A stretch of 64,000 nucleotides of DNA from contig QJPP01000032.1 in NCBI GenBank assembly GCA_003996215.1, positions 124,001 through 188,000 on the forward strand, written 5' to 3'. The translations under genes were made by a program, and so were the position numbers. Positions within the stretch are counted from its first letter, which is position 1. Each line of letters opens with the position of its first letter. Source of the stretch: Jaltomata sinuosa. Taxonomy: Eukaryota; Streptophyta; Magnoliopsida; Solanales; Solanaceae. Shown one piece after another: positions 12,572 through 24,010 of this stretch. The notes below the pieces were generated by a model, which saw only the letters and a list, made by a program, of their open reading frames with translations, did no database searches and was not told the origin of the DNA.

Positions 12572-12576
12572 AATAT

Positions 12577-13304
12577 CTACCGGTAATCGTCTTACAATTT
12601 CTATTGATAATGTATAGTGTATTTGAATTGTTTTGTTCTATCACGCCAAGCGAGAGCCTCAAAAAGGACCTCGGCTTCTTACCTTATTTGTCTCATCAAG
12701 CGTGACTCCATTTAATATATTGCATAGTGTTTTGAAATTCAAATTTATAAAAAATAAAATAGTGTGCTGAAGTTTAAATTTATACAAATATTAACAGTGA
12801 AATTTCATGATATTGTTATAGGATTCGAAAAACAAAAAATTGAAATTCCAGGAATATTTTTTGAAGTCTCTGTATTTCAAATTATCGGTTATCTTTGATT
12901 TTAGGATTTTGTGCTTAAGTATATGGAATTTATTGTTTAAATATTATTTTTATATTAAAAATTGGCTAAATTTAAAATTATTTTGAAATGATGAATGAAT
13001 TTAATTAGCGATCTAAAAAGTGACTATCTACTAAGTTCTTCATGTATACCTGCTGAAACGCTCAATTGTAGGAATGTCACCATGTAGCCATTTTAGGACT
13101 AATGTTTAAGTTTTATCCAAAGCTTGCGAATTATTTAATGTTTAGGCACAACTTTTTTAAAAAAAATGGATAAATAATGTTTCTTCTTTGCTTTCATGAA
13201 ATTCCGAAATTTAGTTTTTCAGTTCAAAGTTCAAAGTTCGAAGATACGATGTAATAAAGTTCAATTTTTTAATTTAGTACTGCATATTGTGTCTTGAAAT
13301 TAAG
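12577..13304. other. AT-rich intergenic stretch
   Basis: No gene seen. The portion around 13255-13295 (AAGTTCAATTTTTTAATTTA and following) recurs at about 13727-13765 on the other side of the next MITE, a loose direct repeat. Otherwise unremarkable. Confidence 0.45.
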
Positions 13305-13638
13305 TAGACGTTTGACCATAAAAATTATTCACAATATTCCGAAATATATTTTCACTTTATTTCAGAATACTTGTTTGGCCATAAAAACCAAAAACATATT
13401 TTGGAATATGTTTTCACAATTTTTGATTTTTTGAAAAAACACCTCTTGAGGTGTATTCACTATTTTTGGATTCAATTTTTCCTCTCACTTTATTTTTAAA
13501 TATTACACCAACTCAATAGTATAAAATATTTTTCAAAATACTATGGCCAAACACAACTCCAACTCTATTTTTTCAAATTTAAAGTGAATACCAAATAAAG
13601 TGAATATGTTCTTGATTTTTATGGCCAAACGGGTCCTA
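13305..13638. mobile_element. Tourist-like MITE
   Basis: The left end GACGTTTGACCATAAAAATT and the right end, read on the opposite strand as GGACCCGTTTGGCCATAAAA, are inverted repeats. TAA stands just outside both ends, consistent with a 3-bp PIF/Harbinger-type target duplication. The interior has further GGCCATAAAAACCAAAAACA-like subterminal repeats. Confidence 0.72.
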
Positions 13639-13808
13639 AATTTTCTAGTTCGAAACTTCAAAATATTATATCTTTAATTAGGTTCAGTTTTTTTTTCCGT
13701 TCAAACTTACATTGTATCCTTTATAAGTTCAATTTTTTTAATTTAATACTTCAAGACATTGTGTCAATAAGCCATATTTTTAGTTCAAACTTCAAAAATT
13801 TCAGCTGT

Positions 13809-14007
13809 AGAGCCTGTTTGGATAAACTTATTTTAAACTATTTTTTTTAAGTTTGAATCCCAGCTTTTAGTTTTTAGTTTTTTTTGACTATTTTGGCTTA
13901 AAATTAAGTGTCTAGAAACACTTTTTTACTTACCCAAACACCATAAAATAACTTAAAAACTATTTTAACTTAAAAACACTTAAAATAAATCAATCCAAAC
14001 GGGCTCT
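13809..14007. mobile_element. Tourist-like MITE (about 200 bp)
   Basis: The left end AGAGCCTGTTTGGATAAACT and the right end, on the opposite strand AGAGCCCGTTTGGATTGATT, form clear inverted repeats that continue into TTATTTTAA. The interior is AT-rich and non-coding. The flanking trinucleotides (GTA/TTA-like) are imperfect. Confidence 0.72.
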
Positions 14008-14499
14008 TAGTCAGAGCCGGCTATGGGGTAAAGCTTCTAATTTCTAGGCTTTAGGCCCTCAATTTTTGGGTGCCTCATTTTGTACAAATATAATAACATA
14101 GTTTTTGTAAAAAAAAATAGTAATACTATATAATTTCTTTGGGAAGGAAAGATAATTTTTTATTTTGATTTGATCAAAAAGTAGACCTAAAATTAGCGTT
14201 TCAAGGTATACCTACAAAAGTAGTGAAGATAAGTGACAAAATAATTATTATTTTCTATTTTACTTTTTTTCTTAGAAATTGTGAAAAACTTTTCACTTTC
14301 TTTCTTGATACAATACTCATCCTTCTCTTTTTATTATCAAAATACCACCTTTATTTACTTTCTTTGTTCCTCCAACATATTTTCTTTCTACAAATATTAT
14401 TCTGGAAATAAATAAGAACAAATTGAAATGGAAGGAGTATTATTTTTTTTTTCTCACTGATTCAATCAAAATATCTATGAAAATAGTCACAGAATATTT

Positions 14500-15675
14500 T
14501 TCAGTAAAAATATCGGCCCAATTGCAATTCATACCAACTCGTCTCAAAATCAGTCGCCACTCTCCTCCCCTTCTCCCCCTTCTCCCCCTTCTCTCGGTTT
14601 CCTCTCTCGCCTATCTCTCTGTCGTTCTCTCTCACTCTCCTTCACTCTTCTTCTTTTTTTGTGCTTTCGTTCCTCTCTTGTGTCAAGTTCAACAGGTGGA
14701 ACCCCCATTGCATGCTGTGATGACGATCACTTCAGGTACGATGACGTCATGGCTTCCCCTTTTTTTGCCATACATTACTCATATACTCCATTAATGCATC
14801 TGCCACTTGCTTATTCTCCAGGAAAGTACTTTCTTCATGGTGATCATCTAACAAATACAATTGTATCAACGAATACAAATACAATTCGTATAAACGATTT
14901 GTATTCAATTGTATCATGGAATACAAATACAATTCGTATCAATGAAATTCAATTTGTATTCAATTGTATCAACGAATACAAATAAAAATTTGTATCTACA
15001 AATAGAAAATACAATTCTTATCAATGACGAAATACAAATACAATTCGTATCAAACGAAATACAATTTGTATTCAATTGTATCAACGAATACAAATACAAT
15101 TCGTATTTACAAATAGAAAATACATTTTTTATGAATACAAATACAATTCTTATCAACGAAATACAATTTGTATTCAATTGTATTAACAAATACAAATACA
15201 ATTCATATTTACAAATAGAAAATACAATTCTTATCAACGAATACAATTTCTCTTTGTATATTGTATTTGTATTGATATACAAATACAATATACAATTGTA
15301 AAAAAGGTTACCCGAAGAGAAAGAGAGAGAGAGAAATGGATGAGGTCAGCTGGTCGCGTCCTTGCAGAGCTTCTCCTGGAGCAGGTATGTAGAGATCTAG
15401 TTTTTTTCCTTGCTAAAGTTGGTACTTGGAACACCAACGAGGGAGGAAATTCGTTGTATGAATCCAAAGAGGGAGAGGACAGCGAGATTGGAGAGACAGA
15501 GATCGAGATTGGGAGAGATGTAGGAGAGTGGCGAGAGAGGGGGAGTAATGGGTAGAAGAGGCTCCAAATGTATATACCAATAGTTTTTGAACTATCGGCA
15601 AGGAACGTAATTGATTTAAACTATAGGCATGGAGTGTAATTAGGCCTCCAATATTAGTATGTTATGTAATTTTCC
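14500..15675. mobile_element. Foldback/Mutator-like repeat, copy 1 of 3 (boundaries approximate)
   Basis: Architecture: pyrimidine-rich left arm (14560-14660, CTCTCTC runs), AT-rich array (14850-15300), purine-rich right arm (15310-15550, GAGAGA runs), then a right terminus that reads on the opposite strand GGGAAAATTACATAACAT and later CCTATAGTTT. That terminus resembles the left ends at 40118 and 42893 (AAAATTTCAAAAAT, then CTATAACTATAGTTT). The left boundary is uncertain. Open frames crossing this region are low-complexity or repeat translations, apart from two exon-like pieces discussed in the findings. Confidence 0.5.
14845..15300. repeat. AT-rich tandem/palindromic array (TACAAATACAATTCGTATC units)
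   Basis: Variants of AATACAAATACAATTCGTATC alternate with AAATACAATTTGTATTCAATTGTATC. They recur about six to eight times, and many units contain their own inverted copy (TACAATTTGTATTCAATTGTA). Both strands stay open by chance (for example plus 14909-15301 and minus 15288-14914), giving Ile/Asn/Tyr/Lys-rich translations with no biological look. The whole block could fold into several hairpins. Confidence 0.8.
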
Positions 15676-16741
15676 CTAAGAAATTCCAACAGAAAAAAAA
15701 TAGTGATTGTTTAGTAGTGCAAAGAATGTCTATCCATGCACTTCGGGCCGACGAACGTGGTTCACAAACTCAAAGGTCCAGTTTCGAGTTGGGCTATTTT
15801 ACTTGACGGGCCTATTCTTTGCCAATAACTAACACCAAAATTATACTTCAAATCATTTAGAAGGCACTTGCAGATAATTTGCTATAATAAGCATTATTGA
15901 TTGATAACTTCTAAAAATTCTAAGTAATCTGTTTTAATAGGACAAATTACACTGATACACTAAGGTCAGTCAAGATGAGGGGTACCATTAAGTTAAAGAC
16001 TTATCAATTTTCCTTCAGTAGCAAGTCCCCGCTATAGCAGTAGATAGATTCATTGTTTTTGAAAACTACCAAATTATTTTAGTGATCAAAGGACTATCAA
16101 GACTTTGGAGCTCCCAATAATTCAATGAAGGTTAGTATCCAAGCAATATTCATTGTATTGGTACTATATGATGCATGTGATTCAATAAGTAATGATGGAT
16201 TTAGAATTTATTTTTTTTCCTATTGTAGTTCTTCATTAAAGATTGAACTCATCACATTATCCCAACACATCATGTTTTCATTCTCAATTTTGTGCCTTAA
16301 TTATTGGAATAAAAAAGATTATGTTATAGACAGATTGATAATTATAAACTGTAGAAAATTATTGTACTCAACGCTTTTTCGTGAAATAAATGTGAACATA
16401 GTATGATATATACATATACAGTTAGAATCAAACATGGGCAGTGTGCTTCTTCGTGGAATAGATAGTGTGATATATACATCTATATGATTAAAGCCGAAAA
16501 TAATCAGTGTTTTTATAACTCTAAAATATTGCTATGTTAAGATTACACTTTTTTGATAGATGTATAAATTTGATATAATCGATTACACATGAAAATTAAA
16601 GGCATATCCAAATTTGTGTCATGTCACATTGGTTTCCCCTTTATATTGGAATGAGACATTGGCTTTTAACACTACAAAATTATGCTTATAGTTTAATTGG
16701 TTACCGCTGTTTGTTTTTAAAGTGGGAGAAGACTCAATTAG
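15676..16741. other. AT-rich intergenic stretch
   Basis: No supported gene or element. The frame at 16125-16406 is AT-driven and shows no domain. Confidence 0.45.
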
Positions 16742-16987
16742 TACTTCCTCTGTAGCAATTTATTTATGTGATACACTTTTTTTTAACTACGCCCCCCAAA
16801 AAAATCACTTTCTTTTATAATTGAAAATAATTTAACTTTAAATTATTATTTTTACTTTTGATGAAATAATTTATAGTCAGACAAATGATCAAAAGAGTAT
16901 TTTAGACCATAAATTTCAAAAGTCTTTTTTTACTCTTAAAATTTGTTCCAAATCAAACGATGCCACGTTGATACGGAGGAAATAGTA
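16742..16987. mobile_element. Stowaway-like MITE
   Basis: The left end TACTTCCTCTGTAGCAATTT and the right end, on the opposite strand TACTATTTCCTCCGTATC, match the Stowaway terminal pattern (CTCCCTCCGT with TA target). About 246 bp, non-coding. Confidence 0.65.
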
Positions 16988-18152
16988 AATTGGACCCCAG
17001 AGCCAAGCGTCTGTGATTTCTGACTCCTCCTTTGAGAGAAACTGTAACCAAAAAACAACTGGGAAAATTAAAGGATGATTATTGTGAATTAGTGGTGAAT
17101 TTAGAATTTAAAATTAATAAATTTTATGTTATATGTGTGCCAGTTTTTTGTCGCACATATATATAGTGCGAGTTGGACACATAATTAATTTATTGAACGA
17201 ACCCATTGCGTCTCGGTAATACTAAAAAAGGAAATTCTCAACAAAAATTGGCTTGTCAAAAATATTTCGAATAGATTTCCCGTCGAACATCTCTTAAGAA
17301 TGAGTCAATTTTCGATGAGACATCTGTCAGAAATTCACATTTTTTTAGTAGTTCCTAACCTAATCTTGTTGTCGTCGGGGAGTACTCTCCATAGCTAAAA
17401 ACAACTCAAACCATGCATAGTGGTGGAGCCACTCTTGTTCTAGGAGTGTTTATTGATACTTTTTCGCTGGAAATTTATACTATGTGCATAGATGGATTTA
17501 AAATTTAAATTCTATGCATTTAAATTTTGAAAGGTTTTTAGCATTAAACTTATTAAATTTTTATATTTGTGGATTCATATATACTATTTATTATAATTTT
17601 ACTAAACTTTACACATAAATTACGTTCCGCGTCTAAAGTATCATGTTCAGATAAATCCCGCATTGTAACGTCGGACCCGCCCCAGACTATGTAGAGAAGT
17701 TTTTTTTTTTTTCCATATATACACTATACTATATGTTGAATTTTATGGATTCTTTTTGTGTGTTATTTTTTATATTTTGGCTTTTTTTTAGTAAAAATCC
17801 TAACTTTGCCCGCCATGTGAAACAAGTTGTAAAATTGAGAAAGCAATGCGTTTAATTTTCTAATAGACGTACGTACTCCACATATGCAAAAGAGGGTGTT
17901 AGGTGGGGGATTGGGGCATTCATCATATATACACTTGATTGCTTTAATTTCTTCATCATATATATGCATGGGCATATTATATTGGTCCCCCTCTCTCTAC
18001 TTCCCTTTTAGTACATGAATTTGACAAAGCATGAACACATAGTTGCATGAAAATGGTAAGAAAACAAGCAACATTTAACTTACATCTCTGGCGTTTTTGA
18101 ATAGATCTCCATGTTTGTTAGATCTCTTGTGAAACTTTTAAATTTTCAACAG
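16988..18152. other. AT-rich intergenic stretch with CACTA-like end
   Basis: Mostly featureless. Around 17215-17360 the minus strand reads ACTACTAAAAAAATGTGAAT, followed by TCTGACAGATGTCTCATCG and similar repeats. This resembles the end and subterminal repeats of a CACTA transposon, but no partner end was found. There is no gene. Confidence 0.35.
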
Positions 18153-18434
18153 TACTCCCTCCTCCGTTTCTAAATAAATGGTTGTTTAGTCTTTTTATTT
18201 TGTTCGTAAATAAGTGGTATTTTTTAGATAATCAAGAAGACATTGATGATGTTCTTTCAATTTTACCCTTCTTTAAAGATAAAGAGTTTTACATAACCAA
18301 GAAATTACTAAAAAGTTACATCTTTTTCAATATTAAAAATAAGTTAGTAAAAACACTCTTTGTTTTCTAATGAGTAATTTCATAAAGGATATATCCAAGC
18401 TAAAAACATCACTTATTTAGAAACGGAGAGAGTA
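18153..18434. mobile_element. Stowaway-like MITE (about 282 bp)
   Basis: Ends TACTCCCTCCTCCGTTTCTA and, on the opposite strand, TACTCTCTCCGTTTCTAAAT. Same subfamily as 21460-21741: equal length and shared internal blocks around the CACTTATTTA and TTTTAGATAATYAAGAAGACATT motifs. The 62-codon frame inside is not a gene. Confidence 0.78.
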
Positions 18435-18894
18435 TTGCTTGAGAGTAAATTATTTCTTCTAGAAATGTACAAACATAACATGATTTTTCAACCACTTGGA
18501 GAGAGTTGATATATGAGAATGGAAAAGTCATCAGCTGGCTCGAGGTTTTAGGGACCATTTAGGTAACATAATGGACTATATATACGTACAGTAGTTGATT
18601 ATGAGGACCACTTTGCCCATCATATTTAGAACATATGTTTATTGAATTTTAGAATTATTAACATTTTGGCTAAGAATCTTCTTATCTGATAAATTCCTTG
18701 AATGAACAAATAATTGTTCTAATTGCCGTAAATGATATTAGTACCGTGTATTCAAGAAAGCAAAGTAGGTCAACGAGGTTTTTTGTTTAGTTGTCATTTC
18801 CTAAAATAAGACTTGAAGCCTTCAATGCCCGAATGTGAAGTTCAACCACCTTTGTTCTCCTCTTTATGTCCTAAATTATTTTTCGTGTTTCTCT

Positions 18895-18997
18895 TTTATA
18901 CTCTCTTTAAGAAAAAACATGATTTTTAACAACTTTACCATTATTTATACTCTCTTTAAGAAAAAACATGATTTTTAACAACTTTACCATTATTTAT
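18895..18997. repeat. Perfect 49-bp direct tandem duplication
   Basis: Two back-to-back copies of a 49-bp unit that includes CTCTCTTTAAGAAAAAACAT; the second starts at 18944. They are identical by eye, so the duplication is recent. Non-coding. Confidence 0.9.
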
Positions 18998-19143
18998 GTT
19001 CTTAGATCTAATCTCTTTTTATTGAATATTTACTTTATTTATGTGTAATCTTGAGGTGTTTGTAGTCTTCAAAAATAATTACTAGCAAGGGTCTAATCAG
19101 AAAAAAAGTAATTAATTTTATCTTGAACTTCTAAAATGACAAA

Positions 19144-19412
19144 TACTCCCTCCGTTCACTTTTACTTTGTCACATTTGAACTTGGCACGCCCATTAAGAA
19201 AATAATGATTGATATGACTATTTTACCACACAACTCCTTTCAATTGATGTTTTAGTATTAAGTCTTGGAAAATAATTTGGAAATAAGTAATTAATGATAT
19301 TCGTAAAACACAGAAAAATTAATTATCTTTTTTTGATATATTGAAAATGACAAATAAAAAATGAAAATTTATTTTTGAAATAGTGAACAAGTTGAAGTAA
19401 ACAGCGGGGTAC
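19144..19412. mobile_element. Stowaway-like MITE
   Basis: The left end TACTCCCTCCGTTCACTTTT is a strong Stowaway terminus. The right end (opposite strand GTACCCCGCTGTTTACTTCA) is a worn version. About 270 bp, AT-rich, non-coding. Confidence 0.7.
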
Positions 19413-19489
19413 CTCTTTAGACATTTTAGTGTACACTATGTGCTAGCCTCTCAAATTTATATATATGTACTCGATTTTTTTTTTGTTTT

Positions 19490-19860
19490 AGGCATAATAC
19501 ATACACAAATCCTTAAATTTATGAGAATATTTTATTTAGACATTTGAATTAAGTCATGTTTTAATCAAACATCTTAACTCCTAATAAAGTATTTTAATTA
19601 GGCACTTTTAATTTAAATTTTGAAATTTTTTGCACGTGTTTTCATTTATCTATTAGATAGTTAAGTTAATCACATAAAATATGTCATCTCCTTTAATTAT
19701 ACGTATTAACCTTAAGTAGAAAATGTTTGGTGTTGTATGACTTATTGAGATTAATGTATATAATTAATTAAAGTAAAAATAATATATTTTATGTGATTAA
19801 CTTAACTACCTAATAGACAAATGAAAACGCACAAAAAAATATTCAAAATTTTGGAAGTAG
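19490..19860. repeat. Element with ~58-bp inverted arms
   Basis: 19638-19695 (TGCACGTGTTTTCATTTATC and on to CACATAAAATAT) is the inverted counterpart of 19785-19843, with only a few differences. The outer left edge AGGCATAATACATACACAAA resembles, in inverse orientation, the edge at 22705-22716, suggesting two copies of one family. No coding content. Confidence 0.5.
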
Positions 19861-19970
19861 AATTGGCTGCATTTGAGATGCAATGCAGAATTGCAGAGTA
19901 GCAGAGATGATTAAAAGAATTGGCTGAATAAAATGCGATTTACACGCTTTCGTTGGATACTACACATAAT

Positions 19971-20927
19971 ATATAAATCAGGATTTGGCTCATCTCCATT
20001 ACATCTTCTCATCATTTCCTCAAGTACATATTTAGATAAATGACACTTGTCATATTTAAAATTTAAAGGACTAGATTAAATTAACTTAACAAGCATTTTA
20101 AGTTTTTAACTATAGTTAAAGAATAAATTAGAAAAAAACTCACCAACTTTGGTAATGAAAATCTCATCCTCCATAAATTTTGGCTCCTCATTAATATCAT
20201 TTTTTTCATACTATATGTTTTACATCCCATTAATATTATTGCCCTAATTTATAATTGAGAATACACTCCATTTTTTTATTATCTCACCAAATAAAATCAA
20301 AGATCAAGGTGTAATGAGATCACACACGAGTAAAGAAGCAGCAAATAATTAAGAAAAAAAACTAACTTTTTTACAAAAAATAAAATCAAAGATCAAGGTG
20401 TAATGAGTTATGAGATCACACATGGGTAAAGAAGCAACAAATAATTTTTTAAAAAAAGAGACTAACTTTATTGTTAAACATAAAATATCTTAAAATATTT
20501 TGCAAATACTACTATACAAGATCTTTTTTCCTCTTTCTTTTTCTTTCATTTTTGGAGTAATTTTACTCGCCAAATACTGATCTTTTTACTTAATAAAAGT
20601 TAAATTTTAAATTTTTTCTGTTAAAGATAGTTTACAAGATTTCAACAAAAAAGAAATAAAAAATACAATATTATATTTATATGTTAAATTAATTCAAAAA
20701 GTATAATTAAAGTGATGATATTAATGAGGAGCCAAATTTGTGAAAGATAAGATTTTTCTTACCAAAGTTAGTAAATTTTTTTCCTAACTTATTCTTTAAC
20801 TATGATTAAGATGTTAATTTAATCTAGACCCTTAAATTTTAAATATGACAAGTATCATTCATCTAAATATGCACTTGAGAAAATGAAGAGAAGGTGTAAT
20901 GGAGATGAGCCAAATCCATATAAATCA
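19971..20927. mobile_element. Non-autonomous Mutator-like element with long TIRs and 10-bp target duplication
   Basis: The element spans 19981-20917. The first 17 bases GGATTTGGCTCATCTCC are the exact inverse of the last 17. Imperfect inverted similarity continues for about 220 bp on each side (19981-20205 against 20705-20917). It is flanked by a perfect 10-bp direct repeat ATATAAATCA (19971-19980 and 20918-20927), which is the target-site duplication. The interior has a ~90-bp duplication (AAATCAAAGATCAAGGTGTA at about 20293 and 20384). There is no transposase frame. Long TIRs with a 9-10-bp duplication point to the Mutator superfamily, though the superfamily is not proven. Confidence 0.85.
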
Positions 20928-21459
20928 CTATAGTTGAACACAATTTATAACATACATTGGCGGAACACGATACATAACGAATTTGAAATGCATTCGACAA
21001 TTACGATTTATAACACATAGGCGAATTCTTTCACCTTTAATCATAGGTTTTGGGAAGAGTCCTTGGAAATGAAAATTTTCATGTTGAAAGCATTTTAGTA
21101 GTTCCTTGGTTTTAAAATGAAAATTTTCATCCTTGAGAAATATGCCAAAATTTTATTGCCTGCAATATAGCGATGTTAAACTAATAAAATGTAATGCTTA
21201 TAACCCCTATTGAATACTAAATTGCCCCGTTAATAGGGTTATCGTTACACGCGGGCATTTCCAATGAAATTAAAGTAGGTAAAATTAAAACATACGCTAT
21301 TCGTTTCATATTACTTGATCGACTTGGCACACGAAAGCTTTAATTAATGATGTATTTTAATAAATATTATTATTTTATGTACTTATTTAATACAAAAAGT
21401 AATATGAAAAAAAGTGATAAAACTTTCTTAATTTGTTAAAATTGACAAGTAAAATGAAA

Positions 21460-21741
21460 TACTTCTTCCGTTTTTAAATAGGGTTTTAGCTTAGGCACAT
21501 TCATGAAGAAATTACTCATTCCTAGAAACAAAGAATATTTTTATTAACTTGCCCTTAATAAATATTTTGTAAATGATGTAACTCTTTAGTAGTTTCTTGG
21601 TTTTGTAAAAAACAAATTTTATTTACAGAAGGGTAAAATTGAAAGAACATCATTAATGTCTTTTTAATTATCTAAAACACCACTTATTTACGAACAAAAT
21701 GAATAAGCTGAACAACCACTTATTTAAAAACAGAAAGAATA
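21460..21741. mobile_element. Stowaway-like MITE (about 282 bp)
   Basis: Ends TACTTCTTCCGTTTTTAAAT and, on the opposite strand, TATTCTTTCTGTTTTTAAAT. Same length and internal organisation as 18153-18434 but in the opposite interior orientation. Confidence 0.72.
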
Positions 21742-21851
21742 TTTATTTTTTATATAAGGATCAAATAAAATAAAACGAAAAAAGCAGCAAAAAGCCAAAA
21801 TTTAATGAATCCAAAATAGTGTAAGATAATTAAGCACGACCAACCACACTA

Positions 21852-22105
21852 TTACTTTCTCTTTTCTCTGTCTCATATTAGTTGATCACCTTACTAAACA
21901 TAATTGTCCATATTAATTTTCCATCTTATTAAATCAAGATTTTTTTTTCTCATATTGCCCTTGCAATTAATTCGTTTTGAAAGTGTGAACACTTGTTTAT
22001 AAAGTTTCTTAAGGAGTGAATTAGTAAAACTACATTCTTATTTATGATTATTTAATATGCGTATTCAAAGGAAAGTGGTCAATTAATATAAAATGGAAAG
22101 AGTAA
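21852..22105. mobile_element. Degenerate Stowaway-like MITE
   Basis: Worn ends: the left has CTCTGTCTCATATTAGTTGA and the right, on the opposite strand, ACTCTTTCCATTTTATATTA followed by AATTGACCAC. About 250 bp, non-coding. Confidence 0.5.
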
Positions 22106-22499
22106 TTAAGAAGAGGCAAATAAATTTTTCATGAACAATTATGTCATGAGGAGGAAGAAGCAACCCGTAAAATAAAAAAGAAAGAAGGAAAATAAATTAA
22201 AGTTGGTCGCAAAAATAATGATATGATTGTGGACCAAAGCAGCAGGCAGCACTAATTTACCAATTATATGTATTTGAAAATTGGGTGGTCCTCTCCTCTC
22301 CCCTCATTATGAGGATGAAATATGAAGTCAGTAGCTCATAGTATATAACAACAATAAAGTATTTGAGCTGTTCATTTTTTGTTGTTGTTGATATGTCCAT
22401 AATTATGGGGCTTATATATGTGACATGTGAATCTTGTGGACTCCCTAGCGTCTCTCCAATTTATTACTCTCTCCGGTTCATAATAAGTTTGCATTTGGA

Positions 22500-22716
22500 C
22501 CTGCAATAGGAAGGGTGTGTTTGGTATATATGAAGGAGAATAATCTTACATGACAATTCGCGTGAGATGTCATGTAGGACATTATATGAGATGCGTGTAT
22601 CTATTTGTTTAACTTTTATACAAGTTTAAGTGCCTACTTGTATACACTCAAAGTTGAAGGGCATAAATGTCAGTTGAAGCCAAATTAAAAGGCACGTATA
22701 TGTATTATGCCTATTA
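22500..22716. repeat. Repeat end fragment
   Basis: Begins near GGGTGTGTTTGGTATATATG and ends with ATGTATTATGCCT, whose inverse resembles the left edge at 19490. It may be a partial MITE. No coding content. Confidence 0.3.
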
Positions 22717-23269
22717 TAAATGGTGGTAGGTGAAGGTAAAATAGGAAAGGGGATTACAAAGTGCGGAACAAACTCTCACCAACAAGATGAAAATTCAGAT
22801 GGCAAACCAACTGAACTACTATGATTCCCCAGCTAAAAATATTAAAATTCCTTCTAAATACACAAAATAAACCAAAGAGTAGGAGGGGGGAGGGGGGAGG
22901 TATGTGATTGGGCTATGTGAGGGAGGAAGAGGGCCAGGCCCACATGTAGTGTTTCCACTTGAGGAAAATGAGCTCATGAATAATAACTAACAAGTTGAGA
23001 ACCCACTAATTCCCTTTCCACTATAGGAAGGTTTTCCCTATGGAAATCCACTCAAAGGAGAACTTTCCAAAAGTAGGCAATGTTAAACAAGACGTTACAT
23101 ATATTTAGTACCAAATTTAATATCTCACAAATAATTTTTTTAGGATAATAGTTATAGCGTGAAAAATAAATGAACGTCTGTCGTTTGTTTTTTTTTTAAA
23201 AAACTTTAAAATAAATTATTGAAAAACCTACGTTGTCTGTCAATTTTTTCACCGGTTCTTGATATTTAA
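22717..23269. other. Intergenic stretch
   Basis: AT-rich with one G-rich run near 22885-22905 (AGGAGGGGGGAGGGGGGAGG). No gene, RNA or clear element. Confidence 0.4.
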
Positions 23270-24010
23270 TTAGTAGTGCGAGACACGACCTCGACTCAAA
23301 CTCGAGATCCAACTCGACCTAGAGACCTAACCACGATCTTGACCCCGAGACCCAATCCTGACCCTAAGAGCTAACTCCGACCCTCAACTCTGAGATTCGA
23401 TCTCGACCCCGACCTCAAAACCCAACTCGACCCCAAGACCTGATTCCAACCTCGACCCTAAGACCTGACCCCGAGACCCGACCTTGACACCCAACTCCAA
23501 GACCCGAGCCCTATCTTAAGACCAACTCTGACCCTTAATGTGATCCTAACCTTGAGACCCAACCCCAACCTAAGACTCATCCCCGACCCCACGACTCAAC
23601 CTAAGACTCATCCCCGACCCCACGACCCAACCTAAATCCAAACCTCATCCCCGAGACCTATCCCCGAGACCCAACCACTATCCCCGAGACCTGACCCCGA
23701 CCTTCCTTGAGACTCGACCCGGCCCCAAGACTTGACCTTCATACCAGCCTGTAACTTGGTCGAGTCTCGAGTTCCGAGTCAAGGTTGGGGTTATGATATT
23801 TGTGTTGATTAGAGTTAGGGTTTTGTGTCAGTTCGAGGTTGGGGGTAGGGTCACAGTTCAATGTCAGAGTGGGGTCCCAGGTCGCGGAGGGTCTCGCGGG
23901 TTAGGTGTCAAATCTTGGGTTAGGGACGGACTGGGGTCGAGTCTCGAGTCGCGTGATCCTGAGTCGAGTCCCCATTTGGTCGAGGGCAAGGTGGATCGTG
24001 CTACAAGGTG
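23270..24010. repeat. Degenerate C/G-skewed minisatellite (ACCCCGAGACC type) with strand switch
   Basis: From 23270 to about 23750 the plus strand is a degenerate tandem repeat of units such as GACCCCGAGACCCAA and CTCGACCCC, about 10-13 bp per unit. From about 23760 to 24005 the skew flips and the plus strand carries the inverse type (GGGTCGAGTCTCGAG, GGTTGGGG). The G+C content is far above the surroundings. Open frames here, such as 23793-24014, are translations of the repeat. Confidence 0.8.

Larger units (their letters stand above)
9029..12576 (-). mobile_element. Ty1/copia LTR retrotransposon (Tork/Tnt1-like), internally deleted
   Basis: A complete insertion of 3538 bp flanked by a perfect 5-bp target duplication AATAT (9029-9033 and 12572-12576). 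The LTRs are about 400 bp (9034-9433 and 12170-12571) and very similar. Inside the right (5') LTR lies a primer-binding site for initiator Met tRNA. A purine-rich tract (minus strand, about 9446-9434) abuts the left LTR. Gag, protease and integrase are read in one minus-strand frame with three nonsense codons, while most of reverse transcriptase and RNase H is missing without loss of frame. Gene order PR-INT before RT-RH places it in copia. It cannot move on its own. Confidence 0.93.

Noticed and set aside
14909..15301. Open frames of 124-130 codons on both strands
   Set aside because: Translations of an AT-rich repeat array (Ile, Asn, Tyr, Lys cycles); open on both strands by repetition, no domain.
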